From Candidatus Woesearchaeota archaeon (lineage in GTDB: Archaea; Nanobdellota; Nanobdellia; Woesearchaeales; GW2011-AR9), in the NCBI GenBank assembly GCA_013331635.1, contig DUFZ01000049.1, forward strand, positions 1-38,682: a stretch of DNA of 38,682 nucleotides, given 5' to 3'. The position numbers and the translations under genes are program-made. Positions 31,438-38,682 of this stretch are shown here, in pieces. Each line of letters begins with the position of its first letter. Position 1 is the first letter of the stretch. Below the pieces are notes generated by a model that ran no database searches, had not been told where the DNA came from, and saw nothing but the letters and a program-made list of their open reading frames with translations.

Positions 31438-32954
31438 GAGAATCCAATAAAATTGGTTGCTATTTTTTTCTGTTCCTGCCGTGAGGTTCTGACAAAGTCA
31501 GAAAAGAGAGGAACTTTAATGGGCACGGCAAATCGAGTGAAAGTTGATGTTACTAAGGCTTCTCCTTTATCTAATGCCGCAATATTGCGGTTGTCCTGAG
31601 TCAAATCCTGGGGTGATGATTCCATCACTGCTACACGTTCCGAATTCATTTCCAGGCCTAAAATAATCTTGGTATTCATGTTGGCCAGAATGTTCTTGGG
31701 TATTTCGGAAGGTAATTGGGTAATGGCAATCAGCCCAACTTTAAATTTGCGCCCTTCCCGGGCAAGGCTTTCAAAGATATTGCTTCCTTGTTCTAATACT
31801 TTAGTACCTAGTACTCTTGGTGCTTCTTCCAGCACGACGGAAACAACGGGCTTATCCTCTAATTGACCGTTCTTCTTATAATATTTATATCGTTCAAAGA
31901 TATCGGTGGTAATCATGCTGCCCACTAAAATTTCAATGGCACCGGCGAAGTAGCTGGTATCAATAATGACAATTTTTCCCTGCTCGAGATTTTGGCAGAT
32001 TTCGGCAATGGTGTGTTCACCGGCAATCTCATCAAAAATTCCTTGGCAGATAATCCGGCCGTTTTCTAGCTCTAGCCCCAGGAGGGAAATCAGTTTTCGT
32101 TTTACGACCGCAATAGTATCTTCATGGAAGGAAACTCCTTCCACCTTACGTTCTTCGATGATGCTTTTAATCCATTCTTCCCTAAATTTGCGGTAGTAGA
32201 CATACAAGCATTGGCGCTGGGGGTCAGTTAAAGGAATCGCGCCTTGGAAATGGTCTGGCTTCAGTTTTTTAAGGTTGATTTTTAAGGAGCTTGCACCTAC
32301 GGGGGGCTGGCTGGGAGTGAAGTAACGTATCTTTTCTTTTTGAGGATGATCTTTTAAGCCCAGTCCGGTCCGGCCGTAATATTCATCATGGGGGTCTAAG
32401 ACCAGCACACCGGCGTAATCCTGAGATGCCAAGTCCCAGAGCATACAGGACATGAGATTACTTTTTCCTTTTCCGGTAGACGCTGGGATTAATACATGAT
32501 GGCTCAGCGTTTCTTTTCCCGGCAGAAAAATATCAAAATCCATCTCCCGGCTGCCGCTGCGTAATTTTCCCAGGAAAAAAGGGAAGGTAGGTTTAGTAAT
32601 AAAAGTTAAATCTTCTTTTTCAATAGCCCGCACTTGGGCGAAAAAGGCAGGTAACTTTTTGCAGGTTTTGCTCTCTGACCCGATGGTGAGGACGGGCTTG
32701 AGCAAAGCTAGCTGATAGTTGCGCAATCGTTCATCCATCAGGGGAAAACTTCCTTCTTCCAAATTCATGCCGGCGACCATCTCTAAGTTCTGGGGGGAAA
32801 TCTGACTGGCGTAAAGGAGATCATACACCTGAAGGATGAACTTGTCGCTGTGGTCTTCGATAACGACCAGTTCGCCCAATTCTACCTTTTGGTCAGATTT
32901 GATGCGCATGGCAATTTTGCTAAAATCACCGGAAACTACTTGGCCTTTGAGCAT
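31434..32954 (-). CDS. herA: HerA-family DNA translocase
   Basis: A 506-residue protein with an N-terminal beta-barrel (HAS-barrel, about 1-90), Walker A PASTGKGKS (157-165), Walker B VLVLDPHDEYYG (183 onward) and late motifs VVLEEAPRVLG, ITQLPSEIPKNIL. HerA forms hexamers that with the NurA nuclease resect DNA ends for recombination together with Mre11-Rad50. No nurA is present in this window. TATA-like TCCTTAAAAG lies 27 nt upstream. The size is normal. Confidence 0.93.
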   Translation of the reverse strand: MLKGQVVSGDFSKIAMRIKSDQKVELGELVVIEDHSDKFILQVYDLLYASQISPQNLEMVAGMNLEEGSFPLMDERLRNYQLALLKPVLTIGSESKTCKKLPAFFAQVRAIEKEDLTFITKPTFPFFLGKLRSGSREMDFDIFLPGKETLSHHVLIPASTGKGKSNLMSCMLWDLASQDYAGVLVLDPHDEYYGRTGLGLKDHPQKEKIRYFTPSQPPVGASSLKINLKKLKPDHFQGAIPLTDPQRQCLYVYYRKFREEWIKSIIEERKVEGVSFHEDTIAVVKRKLISLLGLELENGRIICQGIFDEIAGEHTIAEICQNLEQGKIVIIDTSYFAGAIEILVGSMITTDIFERYKYYKKNGQLEDKPVVSVVLEEAPRVLGTKVLEQGSNIFESLAREGRKFKVGLIAITQLPSEIPKNILANMNTKIILGLEMNSERVAVMESSPQDLTQDNRNIAALDKGEALVTSTFTRFAVPIKVPLFSDFVRTSRQEQKKIATNFIGFS

Positions 32955-33052
32955 TATCTGGGATGCGCTTTCTGTTCTTTTAAGGATTTATATCATAGAT
33001 TATATGATTACTTCTGGAAATATTTATAAATAAAACCCTGTTTTACCCTTTC

Positions 33053-33307
33053 ATGGAAGCAAGCGTCGTACATTTTCGCCAAGGACGGCATCATCAGCAT
33101 CCCAAGCAGATGGTTCTGAAAGTCGCTGATTCGGTGGAAGAAGCTAAGAAAGCAGTAGGCAAGACTGCGGTATGGACCTCTCCTGCGGGGAAAGTCATTA
33201 AAGGCACGATATCAGCGTTGCATGGGCGAAACGGCAATGTCCGGGTTATTTTTGCGGAGAAAGGGCTTCCTGGGCAGGCGTTGGGGAAGAAGGTTAAGGT
33301 AGAGTGA
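33053..33307 (+). CDS. rpl35ae: ribosomal protein eL33 (L35Ae)
   Basis: An 84-residue basic protein with VVHFRQGRHHQHPKQMVLKV and KTAVWTSPAGKVIKGTISALHGRNGNVRVIF, the L35Ae core including the WxxPxG..i.G.i...HG..G.vr..F pattern. A large-subunit protein found in archaea and eukaryotes. TATTTATAAATAAAA 25-30 nt upstream predicts a leaderless message. Confidence 0.92.
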   Translation: MEASVVHFRQGRHHQHPKQMVLKVADSVEEAKKAVGKTAVWTSPAGKVIKGTISALHGRNGNVRVIFAEKGLPGQALGKKVKVE

Positions 33308-33312
33308 GAAAA

Positions 33313-33930
33313 TTAAGGAGTTACTTTTTCTGTTTCTACAAATTCATCAATCATTTTTAAAACTGTACCGCAGCTGGTTTTGAGTGCTTCAAGATTCTCC
33401 TTAGGTTCAACAACTAAGTTTTTCCAGTTTGGAGCTTTAAAATCTGTAGGTAAAGTGATTTTATCATGAACATCTTTTTCCATCTTTTCTACTAAGGCAA
33501 TTAATTCTTTTACATGAACTTTTTTATCTGCTTTTACTTTTCCACGAACAACCCGTAACAAGCGACGAGCTGATTTGAGATCATCTTTAATTCTACCCAC
33601 TGCCCGGCTGGCTCCCGCAACTGAATTATCATCCAGCGCATCGGTGGCTTTATCAGCATTATCATGGACGCGAATAATAAATCCTGACGCTGGCTTGAGC
33701 AAGGCAGTGCGCCCAGCTGCTGCTTTTTTATTTTTGTGCTCTTCGGTCTTTTTACCAACCCAGCCTTTAAATTGTTCGACGCGCTGACGTTCCTCTTCTT
33801 GTTTTGTCTCCTTACTTGGTCCGCCTACGGTGAAGAAGCGAACAATATAGTAAATAATCATAATGCCAGCGATAATAAGTGCATAATCAATGAATTCGTT
33901 TACTGTTCCTAGTACGGGTTCAAATACCAC
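33313..33930 (-). CDS. membrane-anchored coiled-coil protein
   Basis: The longer open frame to 34059 overlaps the upstream gene by 130 bases. A GTG at 33928-33930, overlapping the upstream TAG (TAGTG), with GGGAGG some eight nt before it, is the likely start and gives 205 residues. There is one membrane helix (DYALIIAGIMIIYYIVRFF) near the N-terminus, then a charged, coiled-coil-rich cytoplasmic part with EETKQEEERQRVEQFKGW. It resembles the C-terminal half of the 34527-35834 protein in layout. Function unknown. Confidence 0.7.
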   Translation of the reverse strand: MVFEPVLGTVNEFIDYALIIAGIMIIYYIVRFFTVGGPSKETKQEEERQRVEQFKGWVGKKTEEHKNKKAAAGRTALLKPASGFIIRVHDNADKATDALDDNSVAGASRAVGRIKDDLKSARRLLRVVRGKVKADKKVHVKELIALVEKMEKDVHDKITLPTDFKAPNWKNLVVEPKENLEALKTSCGTVLKMIDEFVETEKVTP

Positions 33931-34463
33931 TACGCCATCCTCCCTACATAATATTTCATTGCACTCAGGATCCAAAATAAAACGAAGCTCAGGATTAATT
34001 TGAGCAAAATAGTGCCTCGGGTTTCTTCTCCTTCCGGATAATTCCAGGCTGCCCACCACAAGCCAAATATGGGAAGACCAAGGAGTATTAAGGCAATTAA
34101 AGTGGCCCAGCCCGCTCCCGTTGCCAGCAGAACCTCTGGAGGGATAAAAATTGCGCTGATAGTGGCAATAACCGCCGCGACTACTAAAGCTTGATTGCGG
34201 TTAAGGAAACTCAGTGCCCCAGCTCGATTATCCCTTGCCTGTGCAAAAGATACAATTAAAGCGAAGAATATAGTAAACATCAAAATCCAAATTAAAATGC
34301 GGGTGATTGCTACCACCGCAGAACCAGCTGAAAGGCCCAGGCTGCTTAAATTACCAATAGAAAGAATTTGATTCCAGACACTGCTCATAGTTGAAGATAA
34401 GTCAGCTAATACAAAAGGGATAAGCAATAAACTTACGATGACTACCAGCCACTTTTTATGCAT
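33930..34463 (-). CDS. four-helix membrane protein with signal peptide
   Basis: A 177-residue protein with an N-terminal signal-like segment MHKKWLVVIVSLLLIPFVLA, then about four membrane helices. The block NQALVVAAVIATISAIFIPPEVLLATGAGWATLIALILLGLPIFGL is closely parallel to NISIVIALAISLITVIFIPG...LLAVGTSYGTLFSLIILAVPIGL of the next gene upstream, so the two are paralogous. A TATA-like CATTTATAAGATT lies 26 nt before the start. Probably assembles with its neighbours in the membrane. Function unknown. Confidence 0.75.
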   Translation of the reverse strand: MHKKWLVVIVSLLLIPFVLADLSSTMSSVWNQILSIGNLSSLGLSAGSAVVAITRILIWILMFTIFFALIVSFAQARDNRAGALSFLNRNQALVVAAVIATISAIFIPPEVLLATGAGWATLIALILLGLPIFGLWWAAWNYPEGEETRGTILLKLILSFVLFWILSAMKYYVGRMA

Positions 34464-34526
34464 ACTTCAAGAATATGAAACAATCTTATAAATGTTTCGC
34501 CAAGTGAAAAAAATAAAATAAGAGAA

Positions 34527-35834
34527 CTACCAATTGACTTTCATCAATTCTCGGGCTTCGGTGACAATACCTTGCACCGCTTGGATAGCTTCTTTCTGGG
34601 CATCTTCAGCAGTTTTGACATCTAAAGCAACCAGCCCCGTTTTTAACCCCACTAATTTAATTTTAACTCGTTGGTTGGCTATAGGTCCATTGAGCGGGAA
34701 AGGATAGGCAGTGACACTTTTACCTACCAGTTCTACATTTCTTACTAAATCGCTCACCTTGCCTAAAGCCCCATCCAGAGCGGTAATTGCTTCTTCATGC
34801 TTCTTAAGAACTTCTTTTTCCAGCACATCTAATTGCTTAACATCTTTTTCTTTATCTTTGAATTCCTTGACTAAATTTGTAAACTTAGTTTGGGATCTCC
34901 AGGTTCTTCCTTTCACCAGTCTAAATTCCCGCCTGGCATCATCTAACTTGGTTTGAACTTGTTTCACCGCAGCAACTAAAGCATCTTTCTGTGCTACATC
35001 AGTAACTTCTCCTGCTCGAATGATTTTATTAACTTCGTCTAAAGCTAGTTCTTTGGCTTCCACTGCGCTATCAAGTAATTTTAATTCCCTCTCTTCTTCA
35101 ATGTAGGAATTGAGCAGGGCAGTTTTCTTTCGTCGGGCACGGTTTCCTACTTTATTAGCAACCCAATTTGCAACTCCTTTCACATCGGTGCGGTCACCGG
35201 TATGACCAGTGGTAAAACTGAACAAGGCCTGAAGCAGATTGATGAAAAAGAAGACGGCAACAACAATTTCAACCCATCCAATCAAATTAGCTATGGTATG
35301 AATAACGGTTGCATAGGCGGCAGTCGCAGATCCTGTCCACGTTTGGATATATCTCCACATTTGACTTAATAAGTACCACACTAAACCCATCATAATAACT
35401 CTTAACCAGGGATGTTCTTTGAGTAAAAAATAGCCCAATAAAATTAATCCTATGGGAACGGCGAGTATAATAAGTGAAAACAACGTTCCGTAACTCGTTC
35501 CCACGGCAAGCAAGACTGTTCCTGGTATGAAAATAACCGTAATGAGAGAGATTGCCAAGGCAATCACGATAGAAATATTCGTTCCCAAACGCAATAGTTC
35601 CGCTCCTTTGAATAAAATTGCAAACAAGAGAATCAACAGCAAAAACCTAGTAAAGCCTTCAATGGGGTCAATGGGATTGGTTAAAATTCCTAGATCTTTG
35701 AGAAAACTTAGAGTAACAACATTCTGAAAAATTTGAGATGGTGGTGTTGAACTTCCGCTACTGCTGGTTCCACAGCCAGCCACTACTAACATAACTAACA
35801 AAAAAATAGCGAATAAGGACTTTTTAAATTTCAT
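34527..35834 (-). CDS. lipoprotein/membrane protein with coiled-coil tail
   Basis: The ATG at 35832-35834 with GAGGTGG seven nt before it gives 435 residues. A lipobox-like signal (LLVMLVVAGCGTSSSG) is followed by about five membrane helices up to residue 210 and a long charged helical part (about 225-400) with repeated Leu/Lys/Glu heptads. The membrane half matches the 177-residue protein and the helical half recalls the 205-residue protein, so this single gene looks like a fused version of the two downstream genes. Function unknown; may form a large membrane assembly. Confidence 0.75.
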   Translation of the reverse strand: MKFKKSLFAIFLLVMLVVAGCGTSSSGSSTPPSQIFQNVVTLSFLKDLGILTNPIDPIEGFTRFLLLILLFAILFKGAELLRLGTNISIVIALAISLITVIFIPGTVLLAVGTSYGTLFSLIILAVPIGLILLGYFLLKEHPWLRVIMMGLVWYLLSQMWRYIQTWTGSATAAYATVIHTIANLIGWVEIVVAVFFFINLLQALFSFTTGHTGDRTDVKGVANWVANKVGNRARRKKTALLNSYIEEERELKLLDSAVEAKELALDEVNKIIRAGEVTDVAQKDALVAAVKQVQTKLDDARREFRLVKGRTWRSQTKFTNLVKEFKDKEKDVKQLDVLEKEVLKKHEEAITALDGALGKVSDLVRNVELVGKSVTAYPFPLNGPIANQRVKIKLVGLKTGLVALDVKTAEDAQKEAIQAVQGIVTEARELMKVNW

Positions 35835-35914
35835 ACCATCCACCTCATTTTAAATTAATATAAGAGTACTACAAAAACAATAACCTATATAAACTTTTCT
35901 CCCTCTTAACTTGA

Positions 35915-36490
35915 ATGATAATGCCCATCTACATCATCGAGCATCTTGAACCAAAGCTGTGGGAATGGTCCATCATCGAATACAAACACATCGCCCAGTT
36001 GGTCGGTAAGTCGAACTGCTGGATTACGCATCTCAAAACCACCAATCCCAAACTGCGGCAGCAGGCCAAAGTTATCCCTCAATCAGTTACCAAGCTGGGG
36101 TTGTCCAAAGTCTGTGTTCTGGATCCTGAGGCGCCCAAAATGTTAACTCCCCTAGAAGCTAAAAAGTTTGATTATTTTGTCTTTGGAGGGATTCTAGGGG
36201 ATCATCCCGCGCAGAAACGGACTAAGAAGGAGCTCACCCAGCAGTTTCCCTTTCTAGTGGAATCGCGGAATATCGGGAAAGTCCAGATGAGTACGGACAA
36301 CGCTGTTGCCGTGGTGCAGGAAATTGTGAAAGGTGCAAAATTCTCTGAGTTACACTTCCAGGATGAGATTGAAATTCCCTTGCAAAAAAATGAGTCGGTC
36401 TTGTTTCCATATCGCTACCTGCTCCGAGAGGGGAAACCATTGGTAAGCCCAGAATTAATTGCCTACCTGAAGAAGAAAAACAAGTTCTAA
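35915..36490 (+). CDS. Sfm1-like SPOUT methyltransferase
   Basis: A 191-residue protein (189 from the second ATG at 35921) starting MPIYIIEHLEP. FDYFVFGGILGDHPAQKRTKKE and LVESRNIGKVQMSTDNAV form the knotted SPOUT SAM site of the DUF431/Sfm1 family. Yeast Sfm1 methylates an arginine of ribosomal protein uS3; archaeal members often sit among ribosomal protein genes, as here, so a ribosomal or rRNA target is likely. CCTATATAAAC about 27 nt upstream suits either start. Confidence 0.85.
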   Translation: MIMPIYIIEHLEPKLWEWSIIEYKHIAQLVGKSNCWITHLKTTNPKLRQQAKVIPQSVTKLGLSKVCVLDPEAPKMLTPLEAKKFDYFVFGGILGDHPAQKRTKKELTQQFPFLVESRNIGKVQMSTDNAVAVVQEIVKGAKFSELHFQDEIEIPLQKNESVLFPYRYLLREGKPLVSPELIAYLKKKNKF

Positions 36491-36535
36491 ACCGAAAGAC
36501 CTGGTCCAGCCAATAATCACCTTCCCGAAGGCCCT

Positions 36536-36664
36536 GTAGAAAAAGTCATCTTGGTCGTGAGTTTAGCCGATTTTCAGATGAGGCTATCGTAGAAAATCGG
36601 GCCTGTTCCTGTCTGACTGGCGTAGCTAAACTCACCTTTTGGCCTAGGCGACAACTTTTTCTAC
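36536..36664 (+). ncRNA. structured RNA-like element, copy C
   Basis: GTAGAAAAAGT pairs with ACTTTTTCTAC as the outer stem. TGAGTTTAGC (36558-36567) pairs with GCTAAACTCA (36625-36634), and CGATTTTC/GAAAATCG (36568-36575 with 36592-36599) form a hairpin, next to a small GCC/GGC hairpin: the same three-way layout as copy B. The 28 nt from 36551 match copy B (23792-23819) at 22 positions; all six differences are transitions. TTGGCCTAGGCGAC (36639-36652) matches the B counterpart at 12 of 14. CTTCCCGAAG flanks the unit at 36521-36530 and 36671-36680. It lies between the Sfm1-like gene and the S19e promoter. Confidence 0.55.
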
Positions 36665-36716
36665 TATGCCCTTCCCGAAGAAAACTTTATAAATAACCCA
36701 CCTTCTCAAAGCCCCT

Positions 36717-37148
36717 ATGACTGATATTTTAACCGTGAATGCCAATAAGCTCATTTATAGGGCTGGCGATGAGCTGAAAAAACAAAAGTTAGTTCAGCCC
36801 ACCTCTTGGTCTATTTTTGTCAAAACCGGGCATCATCAGGAGCGCCTTCCTGACAGTCCCGACTGGTGGTATGTGCGTGCTGGGGCTATTCTTCGCAGCA
36901 TCGCGAAATTAGGACCGGTGGGAACTGAAAAATTACGAACTAAGTATGGGGGGAAGAAAAACCGGGGGCATCAGCCGGAACACCGATATAAAGCTTCGGG
37001 ATCGATTATCCGCAAAATTCTCCAGCAATTAGAAAAATCACTATTAATCAAGCAAGTTGCGCGCGGTGACCATAAGGGAAGAGTACTTACACCGCAAGGA
37101 GTGGCTTTTATGAATAAAATCGCGACGCAAATCAAGGCCGAGAAATAA
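36717..37148 (+). CDS. rps19e: ribosomal protein eS19 (S19e)
   Basis: A 143-residue protein with PTSWSIFVKTGHHQERLPDSPDWWYVRAGAILRSI split across the family core and KYGGKKNRGHQPEH, both highly typical of S19e. Winged-helix small-subunit protein present in archaea and eukaryotes. TTTATAAATAA about 30 nt before the ATG predicts a leaderless message; S19e, L39e and L31e follow with gaps of two and three bases and form one operon. Confidence 0.97.
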   Translation: MTDILTVNANKLIYRAGDELKKQKLVQPTSWSIFVKTGHHQERLPDSPDWWYVRAGAILRSIAKLGPVGTEKLRTKYGGKKNRGHQPEHRYKASGSIIRKILQQLEKSLLIKQVARGDHKGRVLTPQGVAFMNKIATQIKAEK

Positions 37149-37150
37149 AT

Positions 37151-37324
37151 ATGGCAACCCACAAGCATCCCGCTAAAAAGAAACGTTTGATCAAATTAGC
37201 GGGGCAAACCAAATGGGCCCCTTTTTGGACAGTCTTTAAAATTTACGGCAAGGGCAGAAAAGTTCATCCCTCGCGCCACACTGATGTCAAACGAAACTGG
37301 CGAAGAACCAAAACGAAGGCATAA
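37151..37324 (+). CDS. rpl39e: ribosomal protein eL39 (L39e)
   Basis: A 57-residue very basic protein, MATHKHPAKKKRLIKLAG then WAPFWTVFKIYGK and RHTDVKRNWRRTKTKA; the final RNWRR motif is diagnostic for L39e, which lines the exit tunnel. It sits two bases after S19e and three before L31e, a common archaeal order. Too short for many automatic gene callers. Confidence 0.95.
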   Translation: MATHKHPAKKKRLIKLAGQTKWAPFWTVFKIYGKGRKVHPSRHTDVKRNWRRTKTKA

Positions 37325-37327
37325 ACC

Positions 37328-37678
37328 ATGGCAAAAAAAGAAGCAGCAATCACTCTGGAAAGAACGTATAACGTTCCCTTGCGAAAAGAATTTTTGAAAG
37401 TGCCTAACTGGAAACGCACTAAAAAGGCGGTGGCTGCCTTGCAGGAGTTTTTAGGCAAGCATATGAAATCAAAAGACATTCGGCTAAGCAGTGCCATCAA
37501 TAAGACCCTGTGGGAAAAGGGAATCAGGCAACCACCTCATCATATTAAAGTCACTGCCACCAAGGATGATAAGGGGGTAGTGCGAACGGAACTTTTTGGG
37601 TTGAAGAAAGAAGCTTCCAAAGAAACCAAAGAATCTAAACCAGCGGCGAAGAAAGAAGAAGCTCAGAAGGAAGCGTAA
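37328..37678 (+). CDS. rpl31e: ribosomal protein eL31 (L31e)
   Basis: A 116-residue protein whose first 90 residues match L31e (ERTYNVPLRKEFLKVPNWKRTKKAV, and WEKGIRQPPHHIKVTATKD). A Lys/Glu/Ala-rich tail of about 25 residues extends past the family core; such tails are seen in some archaeal ribosomal proteins. Last gene of the S19e operon. Confidence 0.95.
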   Translation: MAKKEAAITLERTYNVPLRKEFLKVPNWKRTKKAVAALQEFLGKHMKSKDIRLSSAINKTLWEKGIRQPPHHIKVTATKDDKGVVRTELFGLKKEASKETKESKPAAKKEEAQKEA

Positions 37679-37733
37679 TTCACTTTGGTAAGGAGTAGTT
37701 TTTTATATCTTCTCTGATTTTGGTCTATTTCCC

Positions 37734-38682
37734 ATGAAAAATCAACCAACTGATACTCAAATTTTCATCAAGAAGCCCGCCACGGGGGTCTATGGAAAGC
37801 TGCTCTCAGAAAGAACTCCCGATGAACTTCTGCAGTATGGCATCGTCAACCTGGATAAGCCTAAAGGGCCGACGTCCCACCAAACATCTGATCTGGTGAA
37901 AAAAATCGTAGGTATTGCCAAAGCCGGGCATTCAGGTACGCTTGATCCCAATGTCACTGGGGTGCAGCCGGTGGCTTTAGGAAGGGCAACGCGCATCACG
38001 CAATTTTTACTTACTGCGCCTAAAGAATATGTTGGGATTATGCACCTGCATAAACCCATTGAAGACAGCGTGCTGCAGGAAATGGTGCTGCAGTTTATCG
38101 GCAAAATCAAACAATTGCCTCCCATCAAAAGCGCGGTGAAACGCCAATGGCGGGAACGGGAAATTTATGAATTTGAACTTCTGGAAATCGCTGAGCAAGA
38201 TGTTTTGTTTCGGGTAAAATGCCAGGCGGGGACGTATATACGAAAATTAGTGTTTGATCTTGGCCAAGCGCTAGGAATAGGAGCTCACATGGCGGAACTT
38301 CGCCGAACTCAAGCCGGTCCTTTTCGGGAAGAAGATAATTTAGTAACTCTGCATGATTTGCAGGATGCCATTACTATTTATCGGGAAGAAGGCAATGCCA
38401 AATTATTGTTGCATTGCATCCAGCCGGTTGAAAAAGCGATTATCTACCTTCACCGCTGCTGGATTTTAGACAATTCCATTCCGAGTATAACCAACGGTCG
38501 GGCGTTGGCAATTCCAGGCATAAGCAAGTTGGAAAACTTTCGCAAGGGAGATATTGTCGCCGTGCTGAGCCTGAAAGAAGAACTCATTGCTATCGGTGAA
38601 GCGGTGATGTCCGCCGTTGAAATCAATACTAAAGATAAAGGCATTGCCATCAAAATCCAAAAAGTATTTGCTGAAAGCGTGA
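37734..38682 (+). CDS. cbf5: tRNA/rRNA pseudouridine synthase Cbf5 (TruB family), 3' end beyond window
   Basis: The frame is open from the ATG at 37734 to the window end, 316 codons. LDKPKGPTSH, then KAGHSGTLDPNVTG with the catalytic Asp, AGTYIRKLVFDLG and RRTQAGPF are standard TruB/Cbf5 motifs; the last 75 residues form the PUA domain (SITNGRALAIPGI). Archaeal Cbf5 works with Nop10, Gar1 and L7Ae on H/ACA guide RNAs and also modifies tRNA position 55. TTTTTTATATC lies about 28 nt upstream. About 10-30 residues are probably missing. Confidence 0.95.
   Translation, partial: MKNQPTDTQIFIKKPATGVYGKLLSERTPDELLQYGIVNLDKPKGPTSHQTSDLVKKIVGIAKAGHSGTLDPNVTGVQPVALGRATRITQFLLTAPKEYVGIMHLHKPIEDSVLQEMVLQFIGKIKQLPPIKSAVKRQWREREIYEFELLEIAEQDVLFRVKCQAGTYIRKLVFDLGQALGIGAHMAELRRTQAGPFREEDNLVTLHDLQDAITIYREEGNAKLLLHCIQPVEKAIIYLHRCWILDNSIPSITNGRALAIPGISKLENFRKGDIVAVLSLKEELIAIGEAVMSAVEINTKDKGIAIKIQKVFAESV

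Noticed and set aside
33313-34059. 248-codon version of the coiled-coil membrane protein
   Set aside because: Overlaps the upstream gene by 130 bases; the GTG at 33928-33930 with GGGAGG upstream and stop-start overlap is more likely.
1-38682. CRISPR array
   Set aside because: No series of regularly spaced direct repeats and no cas gene were found; repeats seen are pairs or triplets only.

Overview
The window is archaeal. It carries a group II thermosome subunit, HerA, type-II methionine aminopeptidase, Cbf5, eukaryote-like ribosomal proteins (eL35/L35Ae, eS19/S19e, eL39/L39e, eL31/L31e), a presenilin-like GxGD protease and a Sfm1-like SPOUT methyltransferase. Many genes have a TATA-like box about 26-28 nt before the start codon, as in leaderless archaeal transcripts. 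The compact genes, many lineage-restricted membrane and coiled-coil proteins and an intron-containing tRNA would fit a DPANN-type archaeon, but this lineage call is inference.

Layout. (1) 1-905: a transposon graveyard with an IS66-like transposase tail, a cluster of hairpins and a roughly 270-bp internally deleted element with an integrase C-terminus and imperfect terminal inverted repeats. (2) 906-6456: minus-strand surface-sugar genes: SDR, nucleotidyltransferase, FkbM methyltransferase, GT2, Gfo/Idh dehydrogenase, DegT aminotransferase. (3) 6596-15397: a long minus-strand, AT-rich operon. In transcription order it encodes GT2, UDP-GlcNAc 2-epimerase, lipoyl synthase, dihydrolipoamide dehydrogenase, octanoyltransferase, E1-alpha, E1-beta, an unusual E2-like protein and a SAM methyltransferase. 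(4) 15523-18214: an LPG-synthase/AglD-like membrane protein and a divergent GT39-type glycosyltransferase. (5) 18310-23526: methionine aminopeptidase, a secreted beta-rich protein, a hisS operon headed by a tRNA-His, a predicted PD-(D/E)XK nuclease, a second tRNA-His with a T-loop intron, and a lipoprotein. (6) 23571-23925: two tandem structured elements, with a third relative at 36536-36664. (7) 23932-35834: a CDP-alcohol phosphotransferase/diacylglycerol-kinase fusion, thermosome, MBL-fold protein, presenilin-like protease, coiled-coil pair, HerA, L35Ae and three related membrane/coiled-coil genes. (8) 35915-end: Sfm1-like protein, S19e, L39e, L31e and Cbf5, which runs off the window.

The most striking system is in region 3. 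The E2-like protein (7331-8479) has a normal lipoyl domain with its lysine and a normal E1/E3-binding domain. The usual CoA acyltransferase domain is replaced by a PglD/NeuD-type left-handed beta-helix sugar acetyltransferase. It sits with E1-alpha, E1-beta, E3 and both lipoylation enzymes, and among a 3-dehydrogenase, an aminotransferase and a 2-epimerase that resemble steps of the diacetamido-sugar (WbpB/E/D/I-like) pathway. My hypothesis is that a 2-oxoacid dehydrogenase complex passes its acyl group from lipoamide to an amino-sugar nucleotide, perhaps without free acyl-CoA. Domain order and motifs are read from the sequence; the chemistry is inference.

Second-line discoveries are the three-copy structured RNA-like element family flanked by direct repeats, and the tRNA-His gene with an intron in the T-loop.
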